A DNA stretch of 64,000 bases from Cupriavidus sp. P-10 (GCF_003402535.2 NZ_AP025171.1:2790001-2854000); one strand, 5' to 3'; counted from the stretch's first letter, positions 27,130 through 36,330 are shown. Numbers and translations: made by a program. Notes: generated by a model from the sequence alone, not told the origin.

Positions 27130-27509
27130 GCGTCGGCCCTCTCGGAGATTTCGATCAGGTTGAGGTCGGGGTCGCGCAGGTAGATCGAGCGAATGCGGTA
27201 GCTGGCCCCGGTACGGGCCACTGGCCCTTCGATGATTTGCGCGCCCCGGGCATGCAGTCGCGCAATGACTTCATCCAGCGGAACCGCCGCGATAAAGCAA
27301 AGGTCCAGGGCGCCTGGTACGGGAAGATGGGCTTTCGGCTCAAACTCCTTGCCCTTCACATGCAGGTTGATTTTCTGCTCGCCGAACTTGAAGGCTTTGC
27401 GGCCTTCGCCGAAGGTCTCGAGGGCCATTCCCAACAGGCCGACGTAGAAGTCGACACACGCTTCCTCGTTGCTTGTGGTCAAGACCAGATGGTCCAGGTG
27501 ATGAATCAC
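27126..27509 (-). CDS. VOC-superfamily (glyoxalase-like) protein, GTG start
   Basis: This 127-residue protein starts IHHLDHLVLTTSN after a GTG at 27509, with AGGAGA 5 bp upstream. It has the paired beta-alpha-beta-beta-beta modules of VOC proteins (LDHLVL at the start; RSIYLRDPDLNLIEI at the end, where the Glu could bind metal). It is the first gene of the catabolic operon. It may be an isomerase, epimerase or dioxygenase acting on a pathway intermediate. Confidence 0.85.
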   Translation of the reverse strand: MIHHLDHLVLTTSNEEACVDFYVGLLGMALETFGEGRKAFKFGEQKINLHVKGKEFEPKAHLPVPGALDLCFIAAVPLDEVIARLHARGAQIIEGPVARTGASYRIRSIYLRDPDLNLIEISERADA

Positions 27510-27594
27510 CAGCGTCTCCTTTCTTGCAGTTTCGCGAATGGCTCGAATGTATGCGGCCAAAAGGAGGCGGAGGAATGCCTGATTTCGCATGGAT

Positions 27595-27613
27595 CCTTCG
27601 CGTTTTGCGAAGG
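27595..27613. promoter_or_regulatory. LysR-type operator candidate CCTTCGC-N5-GCGAAGG
   Basis: A perfect 7-bp inverted repeat contains a T-N11-A core (the T at 27598 and A at 27610 sit within the arms). It lies 33 bp upstream of the LysR start and 86 bp upstream of the divergent VOC gene. The location and form fit a LysR recognition site controlling the VOC-to-Bug operon and its own gene. Confidence 0.65.
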
Positions 27614-27645
27614 GAGACGGCAGTACTGACTGCTAAGATGCCTGC

Positions 27646-28560
27646 ATGTCACAGGACCTCATCAATCCTGCCCGTGTTGATTTCGTCACTTTGCGGCTGT
27701 TCTGTGCAGTGGCGCAGACGGGCAGCATCACCAAGGGCGCGGAGCGGTGCAACCTGGCGCTGTCGGCCGCAAGCAGACGGATTTCGGACTTCGAGGCCGC
27801 GTCCAAGGCAATCCTCATGGAGAGGACGGTTCATGGCATCCGGCTGACACCCGCCGGTCACGTCGCGCTTCAACACGCGATGCGCCTCTTCCAGGGATTC
27901 GAGCTGTTCAGCAATGAGCTGAGCGAGTATTCGAATGGGTCGCGGGGGCATGTCCGGCTCTGGGCGAACATGTCCGCCCTGGTCGAATTCCTGCCTTCTG
28001 CGCTAGAGAGCTTCCTGCACCTTTACCCAGACACCCGTGTCGAGGTCGAGGAGCAACTCAGCGGTGACATCGTCCGTGCAATCGTGGAAGGAATGGCCGA
28101 CGTAGGCATATTCGTCGAGGGGCCGCCAACGCACGGCCTGAACGTGCTTCCCTACCGGACCGACCGCCTCGTCGTGCTCTGCTCGAAGACGCACCCGTTG
28201 GGCGGCGTCGACGAAATCGACTTTCGCAGCTGTCTTTCCTATGATTTTGTGGGCCTGAATCGCGGAAGCTCTTTGCTCAATACCATCTCCACCGCGGCGC
28301 ACGACATTGGCTTCCCATTGCGGCTGCGCGTCCAGGTCCGGAGCTTTGATGCCATGTCCGAGATGATTGCTTCGAATCTGGGGATTGGCGTACTCCCCTT
28401 CGGCGCATGCTTCAGAAAGCTCGAGCCGCTGGGCCTGAAGGCGATACGCCTCGTGGATGACTGGGCAGAGCGAAGGCTGCTCATCGCCACGAGCGCCTCC
28501 CGCGCCCTGTCTGGCTCGGCTGCACTGCTCGTCGAACATTTGGGCAGGGCGCCCGATTGA
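27646..28560 (+). CDS. LysR-family transcriptional regulator
   Basis: This 304-residue protein has an N-terminal winged helix-turn-helix (VDFVTLRLFCAVAQTGSITK ... NLALSAASRRISDFE) and a C-terminal effector-binding domain. It is divergent from the sugar-acid-type operon and is very probably its regulator, with the dyad at 27595-27613 between them. It is convergent with the GNAT gene, 10 bp apart. Confidence 0.92.
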   Translation: MSQDLINPARVDFVTLRLFCAVAQTGSITKGAERCNLALSAASRRISDFEAASKAILMERTVHGIRLTPAGHVALQHAMRLFQGFELFSNELSEYSNGSRGHVRLWANMSALVEFLPSALESFLHLYPDTRVEVEEQLSGDIVRAIVEGMADVGIFVEGPPTHGLNVLPYRTDRLVVLCSKTHPLGGVDEIDFRSCLSYDFVGLNRGSSLLNTISTAAHDIGFPLRLRVQVRSFDAMSEMIASNLGIGVLPFGACFRKLEPLGLKAIRLVDDWAERRLLIATSASRALSGSAALLVEHLGRAPD

Positions 28561-28570
28561 ATGATCAGCC

Positions 28571-29014
28571 TCAGTTGAGATGGCGCGCCATGTAGTGGGT
28601 GCGGGCGCCAAAGCTGCGCAGCAAGTTCAGGGACAATTGCGTCTCGCGAACCAGGCTGTCGACCGGGGTCAGGCTGAACCCATGCCGGGCGAAAAAGCCG
28701 GGGTGTTCGTTGGTCAATACCGTGGCGTTCGAGCAGCCGCAGGCGCGCGCTCTCATCAGCAGTGCGCTGACGATGTAGGTAGCCAGCCGGTGTCCGCGAA
28801 ATTCCGGCAGCACCGCCGCCGTATGGATGGCGAAGGTACGGCCGTACTGCTCCCCATACGCGCAGCCAATAATCCGTCCGCCAAGCTCTGCCACATGGTA
28901 GAGCCTGCTGACGCCGCCCGCGTCAGCGAGCGTCAAGCCGCAAGTCTCCAGCACCCCTGCAATGGCTTCCATATCATTTCCCGAAGCCGCACGGAGTCGA
29001 ACGTCTCTGATCAT
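28571..29014 (-). CDS. GNAT-family N-acetyltransferase
   Basis: This 147-residue protein shows acetyl-CoA-binding motif A (AAVLPEFRGHRLATYIVSAL; the usual R/QxxGxG/A is represented by RGHRLA) and motif B near HPGFFARHGF. The acceptor is unknown. It is not clearly tied to either neighbour; the LysR gene is convergent and the helicase gene ends 191 bp upstream on the same strand. Confidence 0.85.
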   Translation of the reverse strand: MIRDVRLRAASGNDMEAIAGVLETCGLTLADAGGVSRLYHVAELGGRIIGCAYGEQYGRTFAIHTAAVLPEFRGHRLATYIVSALLMRARACGCSNATVLTNEHPGFFARHGFSLTPVDSLVRETQLSLNLLRSFGARTHYMARHLN

Positions 29015-29205
29015 TTTGAACGCAGCGCTATGGCACCTCGCCTCTTCAGAGAGTAGTCGTTCGACCAGCTTCTGGGGGCAGGCACACCGAAAATCGCAGA
29101 CTATGCCGTGGTGCAGACATGGCTGTCATCACCCAAACAAGTGGGTAGTGCGGGCTTGCGCACATGATGTGCAGCAGTCTGCACGCTTAGGCCGAGCTTC
29201 GGCTG
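29015..29205. other. Intergenic region between helicase 3' end and GNAT gene
   Basis: A 191-bp stretch that looks less GC-rich than its neighbours. It must hold the GNAT promoter (transcribed leftward). No clear hairpin terminator or repeat was seen. Confidence 0.4.
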
Positions 29206-32200
29206 TCATCTGTAAACAGCAGGCGCCTGCACTGTGGAAGGCGTCCAAGTCCTCGATTCGACCAGGCGGGGCAGCTCGGCAACCGTGCCAATGGGTTCTA
29301 TGCCCAACGCTGCCAGCCGCTCCACCAGTTCCTCGAAGACCTCTTCCTTGCGCAAGCACCAGGTCGAGGCGAAGCAGCGCCAGAACGTCCAGCCCGCGCG
29401 CTCCAGAATGCGCTGCCGGTTCATGTCGCCGGCCCAATGTTCCGGGCCATGGTAGGCATCTCCGTCGCACTCGATGGCCAGGCGCGCGTCGTTGGCGCCC
29501 TCGACCACCATATCCAGTCGGTACGCCCCGCTCTTCACTTGCGGGATGACCCGGTAACCGCGCTGTACGAGCTTTGTGAAGACCTCGCGTTCGAAGCCGG
29601 ATTCACACAGTTTGACCAGGCCGTCCTGGTCGCCCACATCTTGCGCGACCTTTGGCTTGCTGAAGTGCTCGAGCAGCGTCATCCGGATGTCCTTGTCGGA
29701 AACCTGCTCCGCCGTCACGGAGCGGACCAGGTACATCCGGTCGCGCGCGCGGCTGGCGGCCACGTTGAAGCGCTGGTCGTAGGCGTTCCCCGAGAGCGGG
29801 TGGCAGCGTTCGGGGTCAGCCACCATCGACAGGAACATGATGTCGCGCTCGCTCCCCTGGAAGGTACGCGCATCACCGCAGTCGAACTCGCGGCGCAGGA
29901 GTTCGGTGGCGGGGCAACGCTCCCGAACCATCGCATCGATGAACTTGGCCTGTTCCATGCCCAGCAGGGAAACCACGCCGATAGTGCGCCCGGCATAGCG
30001 CTCGTCTTCCAGGATGGCGCAGATTTCCGCGGCAATCGCTTCCGCTTCCAGCCGGTTGCAGTCGTGCCGGTCCCGCATGCCGCCCGGCACGTGGATGTCG
30101 ATGAGCGGCGGGTCAAGGCGTTGCGACGCCAGCGGGATGCGCAACGGCTGGATTGCGCCTTTGTAGAACTGGTTGGAGTACGCAATGATGGGCGGCACGC
30201 AACGGAAATGCTCGCGCAGCATGACCTGGTCAGCGGCAAAGACCCGCGCAGCCAGGTCGTAGAGCGACTTCTCCGGCGTCATGTCCTGGCCGTAGGGCTG
30301 GTCGCTCAGGAACCGGGTGCGCAACTCGTCAATCGCGGCGCTGGACACGAAACCGCCATCCGGAGAGACCTGCTTGTCGTCGCCCACCACCAGGACTTTC
30401 TTGGCACGCACGATTGCCGGTAGCGCCCACAGGTCGGACTGGGAGGCCTCGTCGACGATGACCAGATCGAAGGCGCCGATGTCAGCGGGCATCGACTCTG
30501 AAATCTTGGCGTGGCTCATGATCCAGCATGGAACCGCGCCCGCGGCGTCCAGCATCGACTGCTGCGCGTCGCGCCGGTAGCGCACGGCATTGGGCCCGGT
30601 CCCCTTCCCGATGCGCCGGATGGCCGTCGCATAGCCGGCCAGCGCCTGCAGCACCTTCGGGCTGGCATTGCGCTTGGTCGCCAGCCAGGCTGCCTTGCCC
30701 ACGACATCCTTGTACATCTGGGCCAGCGCGGCCTCGAGATCCGTGCGCCGGGCGTTCAGCGCCACCAGTTCCTTGCGTGCCTCGATCTTTTCCAGGTGCG
30801 TGCGTATGCGAGCCCAGTTCCAGGCCTCGCGCCAGGTGGCGGGGAACGCCGGATCCTCCGCCCCATTGGCCACTGGCACGCATGACACCCTTTCGGCAAT
30901 GCGCGCACCGCCTGCTGCATGCAAGCGAGCGGCGCACGCCTTCACCCGGCCGATGACGGGGGCGAGCCCGCGCACCCGACGCAGTTCCACCATCAGTTCG
31001 GTGTACTCTGCCGCGACCCGCGCGCTTTCCTTCTGCGGACTCCCCAGTGATTCGTCGATGAAGTCCTGCAGCTTCTGCGTGACCGGCCCGCCCTTGCCGG
31101 CCAGCCGTTCCTGCAACTGGCTAAGCGCGATTGCTGCCTGCGCCAGTTCCGCGCGTGTCAGGTGCTGCATGATATGGCCGCGAACGACCTCATAGTCCTC
31201 ATGGCTGCCGAAAGCCAGGCCCGCGGGCGGGCGTGCAAAGACGGCTTCGCCTGCCCGGTGCAACAGCGCGTCGAACCGGGTCGCCATGCTGTGCGCCTTC
31301 CTGGCTGCCGCGGTGACCAGCTCCACCATGCGCAGTTGAGCGACGCCGCCCAGCAAGCCGGGCAGTTCAAGGACCTCGGCCACGGGATTCCAGCGGCTGG
31401 AGAAGGAGAGGACCTGCTCGTGCAGTTTCAGGTAGGACTGGACATGTTGCCAGTCGTCATGGGATGACGGCGTCAGGCCATTCACCTTCACCCTGGCAAT
31501 ATGTTCCTTCGCTTCCCCCGCGCCAAACGCCATGAAGCCGAATGGCTTGCCAGTCGTGGCCGCGCGCCCCACGGCCTCGACCGTCCTGGCATGGGCCAGC
31601 GCTTCCGAAGGGAAATCCACCGGCCGCTTCATAAAGGCCGAACGCGCCTCCACCAGACGCGCCGCATCGTCGAAGAGCGCCTCCAATGCACCGATTTCCG
31701 TGGCATATGACGGCTGCGCGCACTTGCGGCGCAGTGCCCCGGGCCATTCGGCTTCGGCCTCGGCCATGGCTTTCAGCGCGGCCTGGGCTTCGCCAAGCTG
31801 GGCCAGCAGCGCACGGGCGGACTGCAGCACATCGGGCGTCAGCGCCCGCAGCGCAGGGAGTTCGCCAGTTTGCGTCGCGGCATCGAGCGACTTCAGCTTG
31901 CACAGGTGCGTGTGCAGTTGCGCAATATCGGCTGGTTGCGGCAATTCGTCCGGGCTGGGAAGGTCCGCTGCCAGGTAGGCCAGGTCCGCTCCAAGCTGGC
32001 GCCGGTCTTCGCGCAACCGCGCCGATTCCTCGGTGGAAAGCGGTGGCGCGTGCTGCGGATCCAGCGACAGTTCATCATCAAACCATGCATATTGCGGTAC
32101 GCCCTTGACGACGAGCTCGGCCAGTTCCTCAGCCCGGTAGCTCGCGCCGTCGACCGGGGTCTCGGCCAGCTGCTGCATGGCGATTTCGTCCACGCGCCGG

Positions 32201-33750
32201 TCAATGCTGACCAGCTCATGGTGCGTGTGGTCGATGGCCCGATGCATCCGGTCGATTTCGTCCCGCGTCGCCTGCGGATCGAGCTGCGAAACCTGATGCT
32301 GGATCGCCTCGATGGAAGCCTGGAACTGGCGGATGCCATCGCGATCGCCGGCCAGGAGCGCAACCGTCAGCGGCTGGACTTCCTTGGGAATCTTGCCTTG
32401 CAGTACCTCCAGGGCCGGTTCGCCCTTGGACGTCACCAGCACCCGCTTGCCGGTCGCCAGGTAGTGGCAAATGATGTTCGCGATGGTGTGCGTCTTGCCC
32501 GTGCCCGGCGGGCCTTGCACCGTCACGCCGGCGGCGCGCTCCAGGCGCTGCACGATGGTGACCTGCTCCTGGTTGTAAGGCAACGGGAAGTACAGCTCCC
32601 TGGTCTCGCCCTCGCCTGCCCCACCTGCCCCACCTGCGCCACCGATGCCGCGTCCCGAGAGCCCACGGAAATTGACCGCATGGTGGTCGAGCGGCGTATC
32701 CGAAGGCGGCGTCACCAGGGCCAGCGGACCATCGGGAATCTCGCAGCCGGCTTCCAGCTTGCCGCGGATATTCTTCAAATCGGCAACCAGGTAGTTGTTC
32801 GATTTCGGGCGAGTGAACAGCACCCAGGAATCGCTGACCACCAGATGCTCCCCGGCACCTGGTGCGTCTTCACCCCTGGCAAGGACCTCCACGTAGCTGC
32901 CTCGGCTGTCGAGGTTGCGCGCGACCAGTTTGAGCACGTCGGCGTAGCTTGACGCCGAGAACGGGGAAACCGGTGTGTCCTGGTGCCGGGAAAGATGCGC
33001 CTGCATCGCTTTCTCGCACTCCGAAGCGCCGTGGATGCCACATGCGACGAAGCCATCCATTTCACAACCAGGCTCGGCAGCGCGCGGCCGCACCTCCAGG
33101 GACATCGATTCCGTGTCCAGCGAGATTTCAAGCGGCTGGGTCAGCAGCGGATACTGGAAGTCAAATGGCTTTCCCTCGAAGCCCAGCTTCCAGCTCGCCA
33201 TGCCCAGGCCCCAGACAAATTCGACCGGGTTCGCGGTCTGCTCGGCATGCAGCTGGTGTCGCAGCGCAAACAAGTCGCTGTAGAGCGAAATGGTTTTGCG
33301 CCGGGGCTTCTCGCGCGCGGCCCACTCCTGCCATTTGCTGACATAGGCGACAAGCGCGGCCTCTGCTTCCACACGCAGGTTGTCCGCCAACGCCAGATGC
33401 TCTGCCTCCGGGGCATCCTTCTGTGCGTTGCGAATCAGTGCGTCGAGCGCGGCCTCGATGAGTTGAGGCAGCTTGCCGCCGGGATCCGCATCTATGCGGA
33501 AAGCTTTACTGAATCGCCCGGAATCTGGCGTGGGTGGCGCAACTTCTTCCAGGCGTTCGACCTTCAGCCAGATGTGGTCGCCTTCTTCCTGAACGTCAAA
33601 GCAGACGCCAGGCAGGTTCGCCAGGTCTTTGGGGAAAAGCCGCGGCAGGGCCGATTTCCCAATCTGGAAGGCCCGCGGGTCGATGTCTTTGAGTTGCTCT
33701 TCGATATAGACGAACAGGCGATGGAGCAGCTCGCGCGGCGAAATGGACAT
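29206..33750 (-). CDS. Giant SF1 helicase with C-terminal Vsr-like nuclease (defence-like)
   Basis: This 1514-residue protein has an N-terminal region of about 385 residues without a named domain. Then comes an Upf1/Dna2-like superfamily 1 helicase: Q-motif PYNQEQ (391-396), Walker A GPPGTGKT (413-420), a long helical insertion (about 500-1060), motif II VIVDEAS (1097-1103), motif III GDDKQ, and later the RFNVAASRARDRMYL motif. The last 130 residues form a Vsr/PD-(D/E)XK-type nuclease (RLDMVVEG ... AIECDGDAYHG). This helicase plus Vsr-like nuclease plan resembles single-gene antiphage proteins of the DUF4011/Hhe type. The start is supported by GAGGTAA. A Gly/Ala linker (371-380) is encoded by 9-bp repeats. 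It stands alone, with no restriction-modification partner nearby. Confidence 0.85.
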   Translation of the reverse strand: MSISPRELLHRLFVYIEEQLKDIDPRAFQIGKSALPRLFPKDLANLPGVCFDVQEEGDHIWLKVERLEEVAPPTPDSGRFSKAFRIDADPGGKLPQLIEAALDALIRNAQKDAPEAEHLALADNLRVEAEAALVAYVSKWQEWAAREKPRRKTISLYSDLFALRHQLHAEQTANPVEFVWGLGMASWKLGFEGKPFDFQYPLLTQPLEISLDTESMSLEVRPRAAEPGCEMDGFVACGIHGASECEKAMQAHLSRHQDTPVSPFSASSYADVLKLVARNLDSRGSYVEVLARGEDAPGAGEHLVVSDSWVLFTRPKSNNYLVADLKNIRGKLEAGCEIPDGPLALVTPPSDTPLDHHAVNFRGLSGRGIGGAGGAGGAGEGETRELYFPLPYNQEQVTIVQRLERAAGVTVQGPPGTGKTHTIANIICHYLATGKRVLVTSKGEPALEVLQGKIPKEVQPLTVALLAGDRDGIRQFQASIEAIQHQVSQLDPQATRDEIDRMHRAIDHTHHELVSIDRRVDEIAMQQLAETPVDGASYRAEELAELVVKGVPQYAWFDDELSLDPQHAPPLSTEESARLREDRRQLGADLAYLAADLPSPDELPQPADIAQLHTHLCKLKSLDAATQTGELPALRALTPDVLQSARALLAQLGEAQAALKAMAEAEAEWPGALRRKCAQPSYATEIGALEALFDDAARLVEARSAFMKRPVDFPSEALAHARTVEAVGRAATTGKPFGFMAFGAGEAKEHIARVKVNGLTPSSHDDWQHVQSYLKLHEQVLSFSSRWNPVAEVLELPGLLGGVAQLRMVELVTAAARKAHSMATRFDALLHRAGEAVFARPPAGLAFGSHEDYEVVRGHIMQHLTRAELAQAAIALSQLQERLAGKGGPVTQKLQDFIDESLGSPQKESARVAAEYTELMVELRRVRGLAPVIGRVKACAARLHAAGGARIAERVSCVPVANGAEDPAFPATWREAWNWARIRTHLEKIEARKELVALNARRTDLEAALAQMYKDVVGKAAWLATKRNASPKVLQALAGYATAIRRIGKGTGPNAVRYRRDAQQSMLDAAGAVPCWIMSHAKISESMPADIGAFDLVIVDEASQSDLWALPAIVRAKKVLVVGDDKQVSPDGGFVSSAAIDELRTRFLSDQPYGQDMTPEKSLYDLAARVFAADQVMLREHFRCVPPIIAYSNQFYKGAIQPLRIPLASQRLDPPLIDIHVPGGMRDRHDCNRLEAEAIAAEICAILEDERYAGRTIGVVSLLGMEQAKFIDAMVRERCPATELLRREFDCGDARTFQGSERDIMFLSMVADPERCHPLSGNAYDQRFNVAASRARDRMYLVRSVTAEQVSDKDIRMTLLEHFSKPKVAQDVGDQDGLVKLCESGFEREVFTKLVQRGYRVIPQVKSGAYRLDMVVEGANDARLAIECDGDAYHGPEHWAGDMNRQRILERAGWTFWRCFASTWCLRKEEVFEELVERLAALGIEPIGTVAELPRLVESRTWTPSTVQAPAVYR
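32614..32649 (-). repeat. In-frame 9-bp repeats encoding a Gly-Gly-Ala linker
   Basis: Units gcctgcccc, acctgcccc, acctgcgcc and accgatgcc (plus strand) encode the Gly-rich linker just before the helicase core. Slippage here would add or remove three residues without breaking the frame. Confidence 0.75.
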
Positions 33751-34117
33751 GTATTACCTCGAATTTATGATGCGGCCAGCCTGACCGGTGCAGCCTGTCG
33801 TCGTAGGGCAGCTATTTGAGCAATATTTCGGCGGCTTCTCAAGGCGCAAGCAGCGTGGCCGGTAAAGCGGAGACTGAATTCCAGCGAATATTCATTGCGC
33901 TGTTGGTACTTGCAGACTGCGTGGAACGCAGGCCTATTTTCGATGCATCGGCGATGCCGATCGGCGTTACGCCAATTCAAGGTAAAGCTTCTCTGACTCC
34001 CGTTGGACAAGGGAGGTTCGCAACCCGCCTGCCCGTCGCCTGGCAGCAGTCCGAACTGACTTCTTCCCCATGTCCGGCTCTATACTGTGCATTGCACCCT
34101 TCACCCGGAGCCGAATC
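33751..34117. other. 367-bp divergent intergenic region, less GC-rich
   Basis: Lies between the helicase gene (minus) and the ArsR-type gene (plus) and must carry both promoters. It looks clearly lower in GC than the window average. No RNA gene, strong dyad or tandem repeat was recognised. Open frames here have no ribosome binding sites. Confidence 0.4.
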
Positions 34118-34807
34118 ATGGATTACACCCCCGGTATCAGCCAGCTGGCCGGCCTGCTCGCCGACCCCGGCCGCGCCGCGATGCTATGGGCCCTGATGGA
34201 TGGCAGCGCGCGCCCCGCGGGCGAACTGGCGCTGATCGCCGGCCTGTCGGCGTCGTCCACCAGCGGGCATCTGGCGCGGTTGACCGAGGGCGGGCTGCTG
34301 GCCGTGGAGACGCGCGGGCGCAACCGGTACTACCGGCTGGCCGCGCCGGAGATCGGCGTGGCGATCGAGGCGCTGGCGTCGGCGTCGCTGGCCAGCCGGC
34401 CGCCGCGGCTGCGCGACGTGCCGGTGTCGCGCACCGCGCCGCCGGCGCTGCGGCAGGCACGTACCTGCTACGACCACCTGGCCGGCGAGCTGGCGGTGGG
34501 GCTGTTCGAACGGATGACGCTTAGCGGCTGGCTAGTGCTGGACGCGCAGCGCGTGGAGCTGAGCAGCGACGGCACGCAGGCGCTCGCCGGGCTGGGCATC
34601 GACATTGCTGCGGCGCGGCGCAAGCGGCGCCAGTTTGCCTGCACCTGCCCGGACTGGAGCGAGCGCAAACCCCACCTCGGCGGCGCGCTGGGTGCGGCGC
34701 TGCTGGGCAGCCTGCTGGAGCGCGGCTGGGTCGAGACCACGCGCACATCGCGCGCGTTGCGCGTGACAGCGGCGGGCCAACGCGAGATCATGCGCATCGC
34801 GGCATGA
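34118..34807 (+). CDS. ArsR-family winged-helix regulator with C-terminal extension
   Basis: This 229-residue protein has an N-terminal ArsR-type winged helix (SQLAGLLADPGRAAMLWALM ... LSASSTSGHLARLTEGGLL). A long C-terminal half contains a Cys/Trp stretch (FACTCPDWSERKPHLGG) seen in a subgroup of one-component ArsR regulators. The start at 34118 follows CGGAG. The last four codons, ATC GCG GCA TGA, are repeated twice more after the stop. The effector is unknown. Confidence 0.85.
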   Translation: MDYTPGISQLAGLLADPGRAAMLWALMDGSARPAGELALIAGLSASSTSGHLARLTEGGLLAVETRGRNRYYRLAAPEIGVAIEALASASLASRPPRLRDVPVSRTAPPALRQARTCYDHLAGELAVGLFERMTLSGWLVLDAQRVELSSDGTQALAGLGIDIAAARRKRRQFACTCPDWSERKPHLGGALGAALLGSLLERGWVETTRTSRALRVTAAGQREIMRIAA

Positions 34808-34831
34808 ATCGCGGCATGAATCGCGGCATGA
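34796..34831 (+). repeat. Three tandem copies of ATCGCGGCATGA spanning a stop codon
   Basis: The first copy is the exact end of the ArsR-type gene (Ile-Ala-Ala-stop). Two perfect copies follow in the gap before the next gene. Confidence 0.95.
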
Positions 34832-34862
34832 TCAAGCCGCACAGCACCACAGGAGATCTCGC

Positions 34863-35369
34863 ATGGCCACACCTCTGGACGATGACACGCAGGACGCGCT
34901 CGCGCGTTTCTTCGCCCTGATCAACCTCGATGACAGCGCGCAGACCGCGGCGCAACTGTCGATGTTCGAAGACGCGCTGCTTGACGCCGAGGACGACGAC
35001 ACCGACGGCGGGGAGCTGCTGTGGGTGGTGCGCGAAGTCATCGACTGGCAATCTGGCTTCTTTGTCGACTGGAAGGACTGCCAGTCCTTGATCGGCTGCC
35101 TGAACCAGCTGTGCGAGCGCATCGACCTGGAAATCGACTGGGGCACGGACGAACCCGAGGAAGAGTCGTTCCTGGAAGGCACCAGCGTGCCCGAGCTGAT
35201 GGAGCTGGCGCATAACCAGCTGCGCGTGGCCGGCTATACGCTGTGGAACTGGGATACCGGCGGCGACGCCTACGCCGGCTGGATCACGCGCAGCGAGGAC
35301 GATGAAGAGATGCTGGAGCTGGCCGAGCAGCTGCGCTTCGAGGTCCGGCCCGCGGACCAGCCTTACTGA
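34863..35369 (+). CDS. Acidic conserved hypothetical protein (possibly DUF6630)
   Basis: This 168-residue soluble, strongly acidic protein has a core WVVREVIDWQSGFFVDWKD, then EIDWGTDEP, and a C-terminal YTLWNWDTGGDAYAGW segment. It resembles the DUF6630 group of bacterial immunity-like or uncharacterised proteins, though I hold that only loosely. AGGAG precedes the start by 8 bp. It follows the ArsR gene on the same strand after 55 bp. Confidence 0.6.
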   Translation: MATPLDDDTQDALARFFALINLDDSAQTAAQLSMFEDALLDAEDDDTDGGELLWVVREVIDWQSGFFVDWKDCQSLIGCLNQLCERIDLEIDWGTDEPEEESFLEGTSVPELMELAHNQLRVAGYTLWNWDTGGDAYAGWITRSEDDEEMLELAEQLRFEVRPADQPY

Positions 35370-35391
35370 GCCACGCGCCGGGCTATGGCGG

Positions 35392-36330
35392 CTACGGCGC
35401 CAGCGTTTCCCGCTTGCGCGCCGGCGGGCGCCGCGTCTCGGGCACGCCGACGGTCTGCTCCAGCACGTCCAGGAACACGCGCACGCTGGCCGGCATCAGC
35501 TTGCGCGCCGGCATCAGCACGTAGACCTTGAGCGGCGACGAGGCATAGGCCGGCAGCACCCGCACCAGCTGGCCCTGCTCCAGCTGATCCTGCACAAAGC
35601 GCGGCGACAGCCGCGTCACCCCCAGCCCGTCGATGGCCGCCTTCAGCCGCAGCTCGGCGTTGTGGGTACTCATGCGTGGCTCCACGTCCACGCGCGCGAT
35701 CTCGACGCCGTCGCGCAAGAATTCCCAGTGCTTGTCATCCGCGTTGCCCAGCGTGGGCCAGCCGTGCAGGTCCTGCGGCGTGCGTGGCAGCCCGCGCGCG
35801 CGGATCAGCCCCGGCGCGGCGTAGAAGCCGCGCTCGATCAGCACCACGCGCTTGCTGGCGAACGAGGTGTCGTGCAGCCCAGTGTTGGTCATGACGAAGG
35901 CCAGGTCGTAGCCATGACGGACCAGGTCGGGCTGGTCCCAGCTGACATCGACCTGCACGCGCAGGCCGGGGTGCGCACGCAACACCCGCGTCAGCGTTTC
36001 CGACAGGTGCTGCGAGCCGACTTCATACGGGGTGGAGATGCGCAGCACGCCGCTGACCTCGGCGCTGCCCGAGGCGGCTTCGGCACTGATCTCATGCAGC
36101 TCGGCAAACAGCGGCGCGACCCGGTCATACAGTTGCTGGCCGCGCTCGGTGACGCGCACCCGGCGCGTGGTGCGCTCGAACAGCCGCGTGCCGAGCTGGC
36201 CTTCCAGCCGCGCCACGGCTGCGCTGGCGGATGACTTGGGCACCTGCGCCAGTTCGGCGCCCTGGGTAAAGCCGCCGCCTTCCACCACGCGGCAGAAGAC
36301 TTCCCAGTCTTTCCAGTCGATTGTCTTCAT
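35392..36330 (-). CDS. LysR-family transcriptional regulator
   Basis: This 312-residue regulator has its helix-turn-helix near residues 15-60 (VFCRVVEGGGFTQGAEL ... SSASAAVARLEGQLGTRLF) and an effector domain ending in a basic tail (RRPPARKRETLAP). The start at 36330 gives the standard LysR N-terminus. It is divergent from the carotenoid-oxygenase-like gene and probably controls it through the dyad at 36390-36411. Confidence 0.92.
   Translation of the reverse strand: MKTIDWKDWEVFCRVVEGGGFTQGAELAQVPKSSASAAVARLEGQLGTRLFERTTRRVRVTERGQQLYDRVAPLFAELHEISAEAASGSAEVSGVLRISTPYEVGSQHLSETLTRVLRAHPGLRVQVDVSWDQPDLVRHGYDLAFVMTNTGLHDTSFASKRVVLIERGFYAAPGLIRARGLPRTPQDLHGWPTLGNADDKHWEFLRDGVEIARVDVEPRMSTHNAELRLKAAIDGLGVTRLSPRFVQDQLEQGQLVRVLPAYASSPLKVYVLMPARKLMPASVRVFLDVLEQTVGVPETRRPPARKRETLAP

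Noticed and set aside
32614..32649. Possible frame-shifting contingency locus in the helicase
   Set aside because: The 9-bp units keep the frame, so copy changes only alter a Gly/Ala linker; an on/off switch is not supported.
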